Part shown: piece by piece, positions 9,579 to 19,486 of the stretch | Position numbering within the stretch: the stretch's first letter is position 1 | Layout of the letters: each line of letters starts with the position of its first letter | Source: Pseudomonas guineae | GTDB lineage: Bacteria > Pseudomonadota > Gammaproteobacteria > Pseudomonadales > Pseudomonadaceae | Reading direction: 5' to 3' | NCBI RefSeq assembly: GCF_900113745.1 | Contig: NZ_FOQL01000003.1 | Coordinates: 124,001-188,000, forward strand | Length of the DNA stretch: 64,000 nt | The notes under the pieces: generated by a model | Told to the model about the DNA's origin: nothing | What the model saw: only the letters and a program-made list of their open reading frames with translations | Databases searched by the model: none | Position numbers and translations under genes: made by a program

Positions 9579-11219
9579 ATGCCCACCCCGCTCCCTCCTG
9601 AACTTTATTACCTCAGCAACTTCCGTACTGCGCTCGCCTGGGTGGGCGAGCGCTATGCCGATTTGCTGACGGCCGAGGAGCAAGCGTTTATTGCGGCTTT
9701 CCACCATCTGCAGTGGCAGGCCCAAGCGCTGCTAGTGCGGATGATCATGCGCCGCGGCTGTCACTTTCGTCTGAGCAAGCTCGACTACCCGGAACTGGGC
9801 GATTGCCTAAGCACCGCCAAACCGTTGCTCGAACTCGGCTGGCTGACTGACCAAGCGCCGCTGGCGCCGGCCGAAATTGTCGAGCTGCTACGCAAGGATG
9901 AACTGCTGCTGCACCTGCCCATGCCTGGGCAACGCGCCGCGCAGAAGAAGAGCGAGCTGGTCGAGCAGTTGCTAGCGCAAGACTTACCCACGCAGACCTT
10001 CACTGACTGGTGCCCTGCTCTGGATGATCAGCTATTAAGCGTGCTGGTGGGCGCGTTGTGCGACCGCCTGCGCCTGATGTTTTTTGGCAACCTAGCTCAA
10101 GACTGGTCCGAGTTTGTTTTGGCAGATCTGGGCATCTACCGCTACGAGGCGGTGAACATTAGCCCGCAGTCACGCGGCTTTCAGTCTCGGCAAGATATTG
10201 ATGACTACCTGCATTTACGTGAACTGCGAGTGCGCTTCGAGGAAGGCGAAGCCTTCGAGACGATTCTAGCGCCGCTGCTGGCGTTCTCATCGAGCAACCC
10301 TTATCTGTGCAGCCGACAATCGCGGCTGTTATTTCAAATCGCTCAGCACGTGGAAAAACAAAGCGAGCTGGAACTTGCCCTAACGCTTTATCCGCGCAGC
10401 GAGCACGGTCAGGCGCGCTGGCGGCAGATTCGGGTGCTGGAATCCTTAGGTCGGCATGCTGAGGCGCATCAACGGGCAAGCGCCTTCAGCCAACTGCCCA
10501 GCAGTGATGAAGAAAGTCAGCGTCTTGAGCGCGCCCTTAACCGCCTGGGTCGCACGTTAGGTTTGCCGGTGGTGAAGCGACCCAAGGCAGTCGCAGAGTC
10601 ACGCATCGAATTGGTCTTACCCTTACCGGAACGAGGCAGTGTGGAAATCGCTGTGCGTGATCACCTGCATCAGGACGATGCGCCGGTGCATTACGTGGAA
10701 AACACTCTGCTTTGTAGCTTGTTCGGCCTGCTCTGTTGGGATGCGATTTTCGCGCCGCTGCCGGGAGCGTTCTTTCATCCGTTCCACAACGGCCCCGTAG
10801 ATTTGTACAGCGCGGAGTTCTATCCGCGTCGCCAAGTGCTGTTCGAGGCGTGTCTGGCGCGCCTTGAGCAGCCCGACTATGCGCAACTGCTGCTTGAGCG
10901 TTACCGCGATAAATTCGGCATCCAATCGCCCTTTGTATTCTGGACGCTGCTCGATGAGCCCTTGCTGAAGATGGCCCTGCAGTGCATCCCGGCGCAGCAT
11001 CTACAGGCCTGTTTCAGGCGCATGCTGTTGGACCTCAAAGCCAATCGTACCGGCATGCCCGACCTGATCCAGTTTTACCCGCAACAGCAGCGCTACCGCA
11101 TGATCGAAGTAAAAGGCCCCGGCGATCGCCTGCAAGACAACCAGAAACGCTGGTTGGCCTTCGCCGCGCAGCAAGGCATTGCCGTGGACGTGTGTTACGT
11201 CAGCTGGCAGGCGGCATGA
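9579..11219 (+). CDS. FAN1-type structure-specific nuclease with VRR-NUC domain
   Basis: With the start at the ATG at 9579 (MPTPLPPELYYLSNFRTALAW) the protein has 546 residues. Upstream in-frame codons would add 20 unlikely residues. The C-terminal VRR-NUC domain holds the PD-(D/E)XK site: D495 in GMPDL, E510 and K512 in IEVKGPGD. The 15- and 2-residue spacings match those known for Pseudomonas FAN1. The N-terminal 200 residues read as the SAP-like/winged-helix DNA-binding part, followed by a helical TPR-like middle. By family it cuts 5'-flap and interstrand-crosslinked DNA. Its stop overlaps the start of the helicase gene. Confidence 0.86.
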   Translation: MPTPLPPELYYLSNFRTALAWVGERYADLLTAEEQAFIAAFHHLQWQAQALLVRMIMRRGCHFRLSKLDYPELGDCLSTAKPLLELGWLTDQAPLAPAEIVELLRKDELLLHLPMPGQRAAQKKSELVEQLLAQDLPTQTFTDWCPALDDQLLSVLVGALCDRLRLMFFGNLAQDWSEFVLADLGIYRYEAVNISPQSRGFQSRQDIDDYLHLRELRVRFEEGEAFETILAPLLAFSSSNPYLCSRQSRLLFQIAQHVEKQSELELALTLYPRSEHGQARWRQIRVLESLGRHAEAHQRASAFSQLPSSDEESQRLERALNRLGRTLGLPVVKRPKAVAESRIELVLPLPERGSVEIAVRDHLHQDDAPVHYVENTLLCSLFGLLCWDAIFAPLPGAFFHPFHNGPVDLYSAEFYPRRQVLFEACLARLEQPDYAQLLLERYRDKFGIQSPFVFWTLLDEPLLKMALQCIPAQHLQACFRRMLLDLKANRTGMPDLIQFYPQQQRYRMIEVKGPGDRLQDNQKRWLAFAAQQGIAVDVCYVSWQAA

Positions 11220-13489
11220 GTTATCGGGTGGCGGTGCGCGCGCTGTGTGAGTTCACCGCCAAACAGGGCGATCTTGATCTGCGCTTCACGCCATCGCCCA
11301 CGGCGCAAGAAGGCATGGCCGGGCACCAGACTGTGGTCGGCCGGCGCGGTGAACACTACCTGGCCGAACTACCACTGAGCGGCAGCTATAAAACGCTATT
11401 GGTCAGTGGCCGCGCTGACGGTTATGACCCCGAGGCCAATCGCCTAGAAGAGATCAAAACCCATCGCGGCGACATCAGCCGCATCCCGGCCAATCATCGG
11501 CTGCTGCACTGGGCGCAGCTCAAGGTGTATGGCTGGCTACTCTGCCAGCAGTTCAACTTGCAAAAAGTCGAGCTGGCGGTGGTGTATTTCGACGTAATGA
11601 GCCACGCCGAGCATGCCTTTGTCGAAGAGCACAGCGCCGATCAACTGCAAGTCTTCTTCGCGCAGCAGTGCCAGCATTTTTTGAGCTGGGCACTGCAGGA
11701 GCACGCCCATCGCGAACGGCGTGACCGCTACCTAGAGACCCTGAGTTTCCCCTACCCGACCTTCCGGCACGGGCAACGGCAACTGGCCGAGGCGGTCTAT
11801 CGCGGCGCCCGTGACGGTCACACCTTGCTGGCGCAAGCCACCACGGGCATCGGTAAGACACTGGGCACGCTGTTCCCGCAACTCAAGGCAATGCCCGGTC
11901 AGCAACTGGATCGGCTGTTCTTCCTCACCGCGAAAACCCCCGGTCGGCGCTTAGCCCTAGACGCTCTGCACAGCCTGCGCGAGCAGGCGCAAGACGCACC
12001 GCTACGGGTGCTAGAACATGTGGCACGTGATAAGGCGTGTGAGCACCCGGACAAAAGCTGCCATGGCGAATCTTGCCCGCTGGCCAAAGGCTTTTATGAC
12101 CGTCTGCCCGCCGCGCGTTTAGCGGCTCTTGAACAAAGCTGGCTAACCCATGAGCAGGTTCGGCGCATCGCCCTGCAGCATCAAGTGTGCCCCTACTACC
12201 TGAGCCAAGAGCTTTGCCGCTGGGCCGATGTGGTGGTCTGTGACTACAACTACTACTTCGATATGAACGCCCTGCTCTATGGCCTGACGCTACTCAATGA
12301 ATGGCGCATCGCGGTGCTGGTGGACGAGGCGCACAACTTGGTCGACCGTGCTCGCGGGATGTACACCGCCGAGCTTGATCAAGGGCTGTTCCACCAGCTC
12401 TGCCAACGCGCGCCGGCGGGTTTACGCAGCGCCTTGCAGCGCGTCAGCCGACACTGGGAGCAACTCAATCGAGTTCAAGAAGGGGATTACCAGATTTATC
12501 CGCTGGTGCCCGAGCTGTTCGTCGCGACCCTGCAAAAAGCCGTCAGCGCGATCACCGACCACCTGAGCGAACAGCCCAACGGCAACGACCGCGTCCTGCT
12601 GCAGTTTTATCTGGATGCCATGTTGTTCTGCCGCTTGAGCGAAGCCTACGACCCACACTCGTTGTTTGATATCACCCGGCAAACAGAGCAGGCGCTGAGC
12701 ATCGACACCACCCTCTGCTTGCGCAACGTGGTGCCCGCGCCGTTTCTCGCCAGTCGCTTCAGCGATGCGCATACCACCACGCTGTTCTCGGCCACGCTGC
12801 GCCCGGATAACTATTACCGCGACTTGCTCGGCCTGCCGCACGAAGCACAGTGGATCGACGTGGCCTCACCCTTTGCCGCCGAGCAACTCAGCGTGCGCGT
12901 GGTGCGCAACCTGTCGACCCGCTACCAGCATCGTGAGTCGAGTCTGGCGCCTATTTGCCGGCTGATGGCCGAACAATACCAGCATGAGCCAGGCAATTAC
13001 CTGGCGTTTTTCAGCAGCTATGCCTATCTGGAACAGGTGCGCGAGCTATTCCGAACACTGCACCCGAACACTCCCACCAGCGTGCAAACACGCAGTATGA
13101 ACGAAGGCGAGCGCCAGAGTTTTCTCGACAGCTTCACCCTGCACTCCGAAGGGATTGGCTTTGCCGTGCTCGGCGGCGCCTTCGGTGAAGGCATCGACCT
13201 GCCCGGCAAACGCTTGATCGGCGCCTTTATCGCCACCCTTGGGCTGCCGCAAATTAACGAGGTCAATGAAGAAGTCAAAGCGCGCATGCAGAAGATGTTC
13301 GGCAAAGAGAATGGCTATGACTACGCGTATCTATACCCTGGCATACAGAAGGTGGTGCAAGCCGCAGGCCGAGTGATCCGCACCACCGATGATCAGGGTG
13401 TGGTGTATCTGCTGGATGATCGTTTCGGCCAGAGCAAGGTCAAAGACCTATTGCCTGCGTGGTGGAAGGTGGAGCCTTACCGCTTATGA
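11216..13489 (+). CDS. XPD/DinG-like DNA helicase with N-terminal PD-(D/E)XK domain
   Basis: The frame is open further upstream, but ATG 11216 overlaps the FAN1 stop (ATGA) and gives a natural N-terminus (MSYRVAVRALCEF), making 757 residues. Residues 1-170 look like a RecB/Cas4-type PD-(D/E)XK domain (D68 in GRADGY, E79-I-K81). A superfamily 2 helicase follows, with Walker A ATTGIGKT (K214) and DEAH at 370-373. A Cys-rich segment lies between them, with Cys in ACEHPDKSCHGESC and CPYYLSQELC, consistent with the XPD/DinG iron-sulfur cluster. A C-terminal HELICc2 part contains GEGIDLPG and QAAGRVIR. Co-translation with FAN1 suggests joint action on crosslinked or flapped DNA. Confidence 0.84.
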   Translation: MSYRVAVRALCEFTAKQGDLDLRFTPSPTAQEGMAGHQTVVGRRGEHYLAELPLSGSYKTLLVSGRADGYDPEANRLEEIKTHRGDISRIPANHRLLHWAQLKVYGWLLCQQFNLQKVELAVVYFDVMSHAEHAFVEEHSADQLQVFFAQQCQHFLSWALQEHAHRERRDRYLETLSFPYPTFRHGQRQLAEAVYRGARDGHTLLAQATTGIGKTLGTLFPQLKAMPGQQLDRLFFLTAKTPGRRLALDALHSLREQAQDAPLRVLEHVARDKACEHPDKSCHGESCPLAKGFYDRLPAARLAALEQSWLTHEQVRRIALQHQVCPYYLSQELCRWADVVVCDYNYYFDMNALLYGLTLLNEWRIAVLVDEAHNLVDRARGMYTAELDQGLFHQLCQRAPAGLRSALQRVSRHWEQLNRVQEGDYQIYPLVPELFVATLQKAVSAITDHLSEQPNGNDRVLLQFYLDAMLFCRLSEAYDPHSLFDITRQTEQALSIDTTLCLRNVVPAPFLASRFSDAHTTTLFSATLRPDNYYRDLLGLPHEAQWIDVASPFAAEQLSVRVVRNLSTRYQHRESSLAPICRLMAEQYQHEPGNYLAFFSSYAYLEQVRELFRTLHPNTPTSVQTRSMNEGERQSFLDSFTLHSEGIGFAVLGGAFGEGIDLPGKRLIGAFIATLGLPQINEVNEEVKARMQKMFGKENGYDYAYLYPGIQKVVQAAGRVIRTTDDQGVVYLLDDRFGQSKVKDLLPAWWKVEPYRL

Positions 13490-13544
13490 CGCCTGAGCAG
13501 AGGCGGGTCGGCCCACAGCGAACAGTCAGGTTCGTCGAAAACAA

Positions 13545-15941
<2,397 letters not shown>

Positions 15942-15986
15942 GCGTTCATCTATCCCGGTTTGGCAAAGGGGTGGTGACAGACCGCC

Positions 15987-16406
15987 TTATTGCTTGGCAG
16001 GCGCTTGCAGGTCCGTCATCAGTTGCATCATCGCGTCCATCATGTCCATGTGCTTATCTAGGTTAGTACAGTCCATTTGCATGCCATTGGACATGCCCAT
16101 GCCGCCCATATGGCTGCCCATCCCGGCACCCATGCCACGGCGCATGTGCCCCATCATCGTCATGCCGCTCTGCATCGAGGTCATGCCTTCCTGCATCAAA
16201 GCGGCACGCGCTTCGGGCGTCTTGGCCGCCATTATCTTTTCGTGCATGTCCTGCATGGCTTTGGTCTGCTGCTCAATCTTCGCGTCATCAGGTTGTACGG
16301 CAGAGGCAGCCGGAACCGGTTGGCTGCCCTGCGTGATCGGAGTCGCAGCATGGGCGCTGGCAACGAAAGCAAGTCCCAGGGTGGCGATAAGTTGTTTAGT
16401 GTTCAT
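15987..16406 (-). CDS. Met/His-rich periplasmic protein of the copper operon
   Basis: With the start at MNTKQLIATLGLAF (16406) it has 139 residues and a clear signal peptide cleaved after AHA (about residue 20). The open frame extends further upstream, but without a signal sequence at its front. The C-terminal half is packed with Met, His and Gly (MTMMGHMRRGMGAGMGSHMGGMG and following), a pattern suited to binding Cu+ or Ag+. I do not recognise a named family. It lies between copZ and the copper ATPase in the same orientation, so periplasmic copper binding is a sound inference, not a demonstrated role. Confidence 0.75.
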   Translation of the reverse strand: MNTKQLIATLGLAFVASAHAATPITQGSQPVPAASAVQPDDAKIEQQTKAMQDMHEKIMAAKTPEARAALMQEGMTSMQSGMTMMGHMRRGMGAGMGSHMGGMGMSNGMQMDCTNLDKHMDMMDAMMQLMTDLQAPAKQ

Positions 16407-16491
16407 GGCTTTCTCCATTGGAATTGGGATCAGCTTAGGGCTGAATGGTCGGGCCGTATTGATCGGTGTCAACGTGCTGAGTTGGCACTGC

Positions 16492-16749
16492 TTAATTGCA
16501 GCAGCAACCGCCCTTGCTCTTCTTGATCGGCGCTGAAGGTGCCGGGACTATGCTCGTCGCAACTGGGGAGTAGCCGGCCTTCTCAATAGCTTGGCTAAGA
16601 TCAGTTTCGGCGCATGCCGACTCAATTTTCACCCGGTGTGATGGCAGGTCGATTAGCACGCTGGCGGCTGGGTCTAAGGCCAGCACGGCCTGGGTAATAG
16701 CGTTTGTGCAGTGTCCGCAGGTCATGTCTTTTACTTCGAAGGTAGTCAT
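16492..16749 (-). CDS. copZ: CopZ-like copper chaperone with triple-Cys tail
   Basis: The protein is 85 residues long. The start at 16749 follows AAAGGAGCGCGCG; the upstream in-frame ATG lacks such a site. It is a single HMA domain with the metal motif MTCGHC (C11, C14), as in cytoplasmic Cu+ chaperones. After the fold ends (about residue 65) it carries a short tail rich in Pro, Lys and Ser, ending in GGCCCN, which adds three more cysteines. That tail is unusual for CopZ and could be a second metal site. It is the first gene behind the CueR-type promoter and should hand Cu+ to the ATPase of the same operon. Confidence 0.85.
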   Translation of the reverse strand: MTTFEVKDMTCGHCTNAITQAVLALDPAASVLIDLPSHRVKIESACAETDLSQAIEKAGYSPVATSIVPAPSAPIKKSKGGCCCN

Positions 16750-16792
16750 CGCGCGCTCCTTTAAGAGCAATGGTTGATGATTCAACTTTCGG

Positions 16793-16815
16793 CCTTACCA
16801 TCGCGGCAAGGTCAA
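16793..16815 (-). promoter_or_regulatory. CueR-type (MerR family) promoter of the copZ operon
   Basis: Read on the minus strand, a -35 element TTGACC (16815-16810) overlaps the dyad CCTTGCC-GCGAT-GGTAAGG (16811-16793). Arms are seven bases with one mismatch, around a five-base centre. This matches the form of CueR and related MerR-family copper operators, which lie in a stretched 19-20 base spacer. The -10 region is weak, as expected for an activator-distorted promoter. It lies 44 bases before the copZ start. No cueR gene is in the window. Confidence 0.75.
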
Positions 16816-16884
16816 GCAAAAATTTGCTCGGCGCTGAAACTTATAATGCCAAGCGCCGCTATTAGCCTTGTCATGATGAAAAGG

Positions 16885-16921
16885 TATCGCCTGAGCTCAT
16901 CAACAATGAACTCAGGCGATA
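16885..16921. terminator. Long hairpin between the two copper operons
   Basis: TATCGCCTGAG (16885-16895) and CTCAGGCGATA (16911-16921) form a perfect 11-bp stem around a 15-base loop. It lies between the end of the cusF-like gene and the copZ promoter, so it could end transcription of the upstream copper unit. It lacks a strong T tract on either side, so it could equally be a processing or attenuation structure. The rest of the gap 16816-17139 shows no gene. Confidence 0.4.
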
Positions 16922-17111
16922 TTCAGCGTTTCATTAAAGATAATCCGTCGCGTCAAGGCTGCCGGTCTGTACGCTGCAACACTTAAGCCGGCAATAGAAT
17001 CAGTGTCTGTGCTGGCGCCAGCTGATAAAGCAGCAAGAGTGCCTGGCGGCAGTGTTCAGGCGAACATCGCCCACTTGAGCGAACGCTGCGCGAGGGCCTG
17101 AATAGGCAAAC

Positions 17112-17130
17112 GGGGCCGTATAACAGCCCC
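17112..17130 (-). terminator. Short hairpin just after the cusF-like gene
   Basis: GGGGC (17112-17116) and GCCCC (17126-17130) can pair about ten bases beyond the stop of the cusF-like gene. On the minus strand it is followed by GTTTG, not by a T run, so it is at most a weak terminator. Confidence 0.3.
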
Positions 17131-17139
17131 ATCCAGCCC

Positions 17140-17460
17140 TTATTGCGCAGGCTGCAACTCGGTTGCGACAAACTGACTGCCTTGCTGCTGCGCAACAAAC
17201 TGCACCTTGTCGCCGACGTTCAGCCCTTCAAGCTGAGTGGCATCCTGCACGGTAAACACCATGGTCATCGGCGGCATGCCCAGGTTGGCTAACGGGCCAT
17301 GGCGCAGGGTAATTTTTTGGTTAGCCGAATCGATTTTGCGCACCTCTGCCTGGCTCATGGCCACGGCATTGCTGGACGCTGTTTCAGCGGCTTGAACAGT
17401 GGTGAGGGCTGGACCGCTCAACATACCGACCATAGCGATCGCATTTAATAGCTTTTTCAT
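17140..17460 (-). CDS. CusF-like periplasmic copper-binding protein with Met in place of the capping Trp
   Basis: This 106-residue protein has a signal peptide (about 1-24, ending VQA) and a CusF-type OB-fold domain (about 38-104). The metal residues align as H54, M65 and M67, with spacing identical to H36, M47 and M49 of E. coli CusF. The Trp that caps Cu+ in CusF (W44) is Met here (M62, in NLGMPPMTM). That may give a four-ligand site. It is the last gene of the minus-strand copper unit beginning near 21.75 kb. A chaperone role passing periplasmic copper to partner proteins is inferred; no cusA or cusB lies in the window. Confidence 0.8.
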   Translation of the reverse strand: MKKLLNAIAMVGMLSGPALTTVQAAETASSNAVAMSQAEVRKIDSANQKITLRHGPLANLGMPPMTMVFTVQDATQLEGLNVGDKVQFVAQQQGSQFVATELQPAQ

Positions 17461-17487
17461 TTTGATTCCTCTCGATTGGGTAAAACG

Positions 17488-17991
17488 TTATTCCGCCAGC
17501 ACGCGAATTTTACCGACCATACCGGCCTGGTAATGACCGGCAATCAGGCAGGCGAATTCAAATTCGCCTGCGCGGTTAAAGGTCCAGATAATCTCTGCGT
17601 CCTGCCCTGGAGCGACATGAGCCATATAGGGCTCGTCATGTTCCATACCGGGAAACTTGACCATCATGGCCGCATGCGCATCCAGATCAGCCTGAGTACC
17701 GAGCACAAACTCATGCATCATGTTGCCCGCATTACGGTGTACAAAGCGGATGGTCTCGCCTTGTTTAACTTCCAGCTGATCGGGGCTAAAACGCATTTGG
17801 TCGCTCATGCCGATCTCAATGGTGCGCGTGATCTGCTCGCGGTCTCCGGCGATGCCCCAGTCCTTCTGCTCTTTGATTACGGCAGCGCTAGGCTGGGTGT
17901 GTTTCTCGCTATGCGCCATGGCCGGGCTGACCGCAACGATGCCGGCAAAGCCCAGAATCAGGACACTCAGGTTTATAAATCCATTCATCAT
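17488..17991 (-). CDS. Periplasmic cupredoxin (type 1 copper protein)
   Basis: The protein has about 167 residues. GAGGTG stands before two adjacent ATG codons at 17991 and 17988, either of which may be used; the GTG within the site itself is unlikely. A signal peptide ends near SPAMA. The mature part is a plastocyanin/azurin-like fold with type 1 ligands visible: His in NMMHEF, Cys in ACLIAGH, the following His, and Met in QAGM. Such proteins sit beside multicopper oxidases in copper resistance operons (CopI/CopG-like settings) and carry or bind periplasmic copper. It lies 68 bases downstream of the oxidase gene. Confidence 0.82.
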   Translation of the reverse strand: MMNGFINLSVLILGFAGIVAVSPAMAHSEKHTQPSAAVIKEQKDWGIAGDREQITRTIEIGMSDQMRFSPDQLEVKQGETIRFVHRNAGNMMHEFVLGTQADLDAHAAMMVKFPGMEHDEPYMAHVAPGQDAEIIWTFNRAGEFEFACLIAGHYQAGMVGKIRVLAE

Positions 17992-18058
17992 TAACACCTC
18001 AAATAAGCTACAGGCTGCATATGCAGCGTTAGAGCGGCTAGTGCCGCTACTGGGTCAA

Positions 18059-19471
18059 TCAATGGCCGTCATGCCCGCTGGGCTTACGCACCTGCACTTC
18101 GACCGGCTCGCTAAGCGGTTGTTTAAGCGGCATCGACTGCCCACCCGCCTCACTTGAGCGCGCCGGTTTAGCCAGCTCGCCTGTCCATTCATGAGCCACC
18201 GTGCCGGCTGGATGCTTGTACCAACCGGGGTCGCGGTAATCACCGGCGGGCTGGTCCTTGCGCACCTTGAGCATGCTGAACATGCCGCCCATTTCCACTG
18301 AACCGAAGGGACCGTCACCGGTCATCATCGGCGCGGTGTTGGCCGGCAGCGGCATCTGCATTTCTGCCATATCGGCCATGCCGCGCTCACCCATCACCAT
18401 GTAGTCCGGGATGATTTTGGCGATCTTGCGCGTCATGCCGCGATGATCGACACCGATCAACGTCGGCACGTCATGGCCCATGGCATTCATGGTGTGGTGG
18501 CTCTTGTGGCAATGGAACGCCCAATCGCCCTCCTCATCGGCGAGGAACTCGACTTGGCGCATTTGCCCCACGGCAATGTCGGTGGTGACCTCCGGCCAAC
18601 GCGAGCCAACAGGTGTCGGTCCACCATCAGTACCGGTCACCTCAAACTCGTGACCATGCAGGTGGATGGGGTGATTGGTCATGGTTAGGTTGCCGACGCG
18701 GATCCGCACCTTGTCGTTATGGCGCACCACCAGCGGATCAATACCGGGAAAGATGCGACTGTTGAAGGTCCACAAGTTGAAATCAAGCATGGTCATGATC
18801 TTCGGCGTATGGGCACCCGGATCAATGTCGTAAGCATTAAGCAGGAAGCAGAAATCACGATCGACCTCACTGATCAGCGGATGATGACCCTTGGGGTGGG
18901 TGACCCAAAAGCCCATCATGCCCATGGCCATCTGCGTCATCTCATCGGCATGCGGGTGATACATAAAGGTGCCGGGGCGGCGCGCCTCGAACTCATAGAC
19001 AAAGGTTTTGCCCACCGGAATTGCCGGTTGGGTCAGCCCCGACACCCCGTCCATACCGTTGGGCAGGCGCTGGCCATGCCAGTGAATGCTGGTGTGCTCG
19101 GGCAGCTTGTTGGTGACGAAAATGCGCACCCGATCGCCCTCCACCACCTCGATGGTCGGCCCCGGTGACTGGCCGTTGTAGCCCCACAAATGCGCCTTAT
19201 AACCGGGCGCCAGCTCGCGCACCACGGGCTCGGCAACCAGGTGGAACTCCTTGACGCCGTTGTTCATGCGCCACGGCAGTGTCCAGCCGTTGAGCGTGAC
19301 CACCGGGTTATAGGGGCGGCCACTTTGCGGCTGTAAAGGCGGCATGGTGTCGGCACTGCTCTGCGACACAGCCTCGGGAATACCTGCCAGCGAAACCCGG
19401 CTAACGGCAGAGGTGGCGACAGCGGCGGTTATAGCGCTGGCACCGAGGAAAAAATCACGTCGTGAAACCAT
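18059..19471 (-). CDS. Tat-exported multicopper oxidase
   Basis: The protein has 470 residues. The N-terminus has a twin-arginine signal (SRRDFFLG, R4-R5) with a hydrophobic stretch to about residue 30. Copper motifs are present in order: HWHG, HPHAD, HLHGHE and the C-terminal HCHKSHH, followed by Met. Together they make the type 1 and trinuclear sites of a laccase/CopA-type oxidase. A Met-rich stretch follows near the C-terminus (about 380-420). By family it oxidises Cu+ to the less toxic Cu2+ in the periplasm. It starts 15 bases after the TolC gene ends, so they are co-transcribed. Confidence 0.87.
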   Translation of the reverse strand: MVSRRDFFLGASAITAAVATSAVSRVSLAGIPEAVSQSSADTMPPLQPQSGRPYNPVVTLNGWTLPWRMNNGVKEFHLVAEPVVRELAPGYKAHLWGYNGQSPGPTIEVVEGDRVRIFVTNKLPEHTSIHWHGQRLPNGMDGVSGLTQPAIPVGKTFVYEFEARRPGTFMYHPHADEMTQMAMGMMGFWVTHPKGHHPLISEVDRDFCFLLNAYDIDPGAHTPKIMTMLDFNLWTFNSRIFPGIDPLVVRHNDKVRIRVGNLTMTNHPIHLHGHEFEVTGTDGGPTPVGSRWPEVTTDIAVGQMRQVEFLADEEGDWAFHCHKSHHTMNAMGHDVPTLIGVDHRGMTRKIAKIIPDYMVMGERGMADMAEMQMPLPANTAPMMTGDGPFGSVEMGGMFSMLKVRKDQPAGDYRDPGWYKHPAGTVAHEWTGELAKPARSSEAGGQSMPLKQPLSEPVEVQVRKPSGHDGH

Positions 19472-19486
19472 GGGAAATATCCTTGA

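Noticed and set aside
16774-16986. Plus-strand open frame of 70 codons over the copZ promoter
   Set aside because: It overlaps the CueR-type promoter and hairpin and has no ribosome site or recognisable protein.
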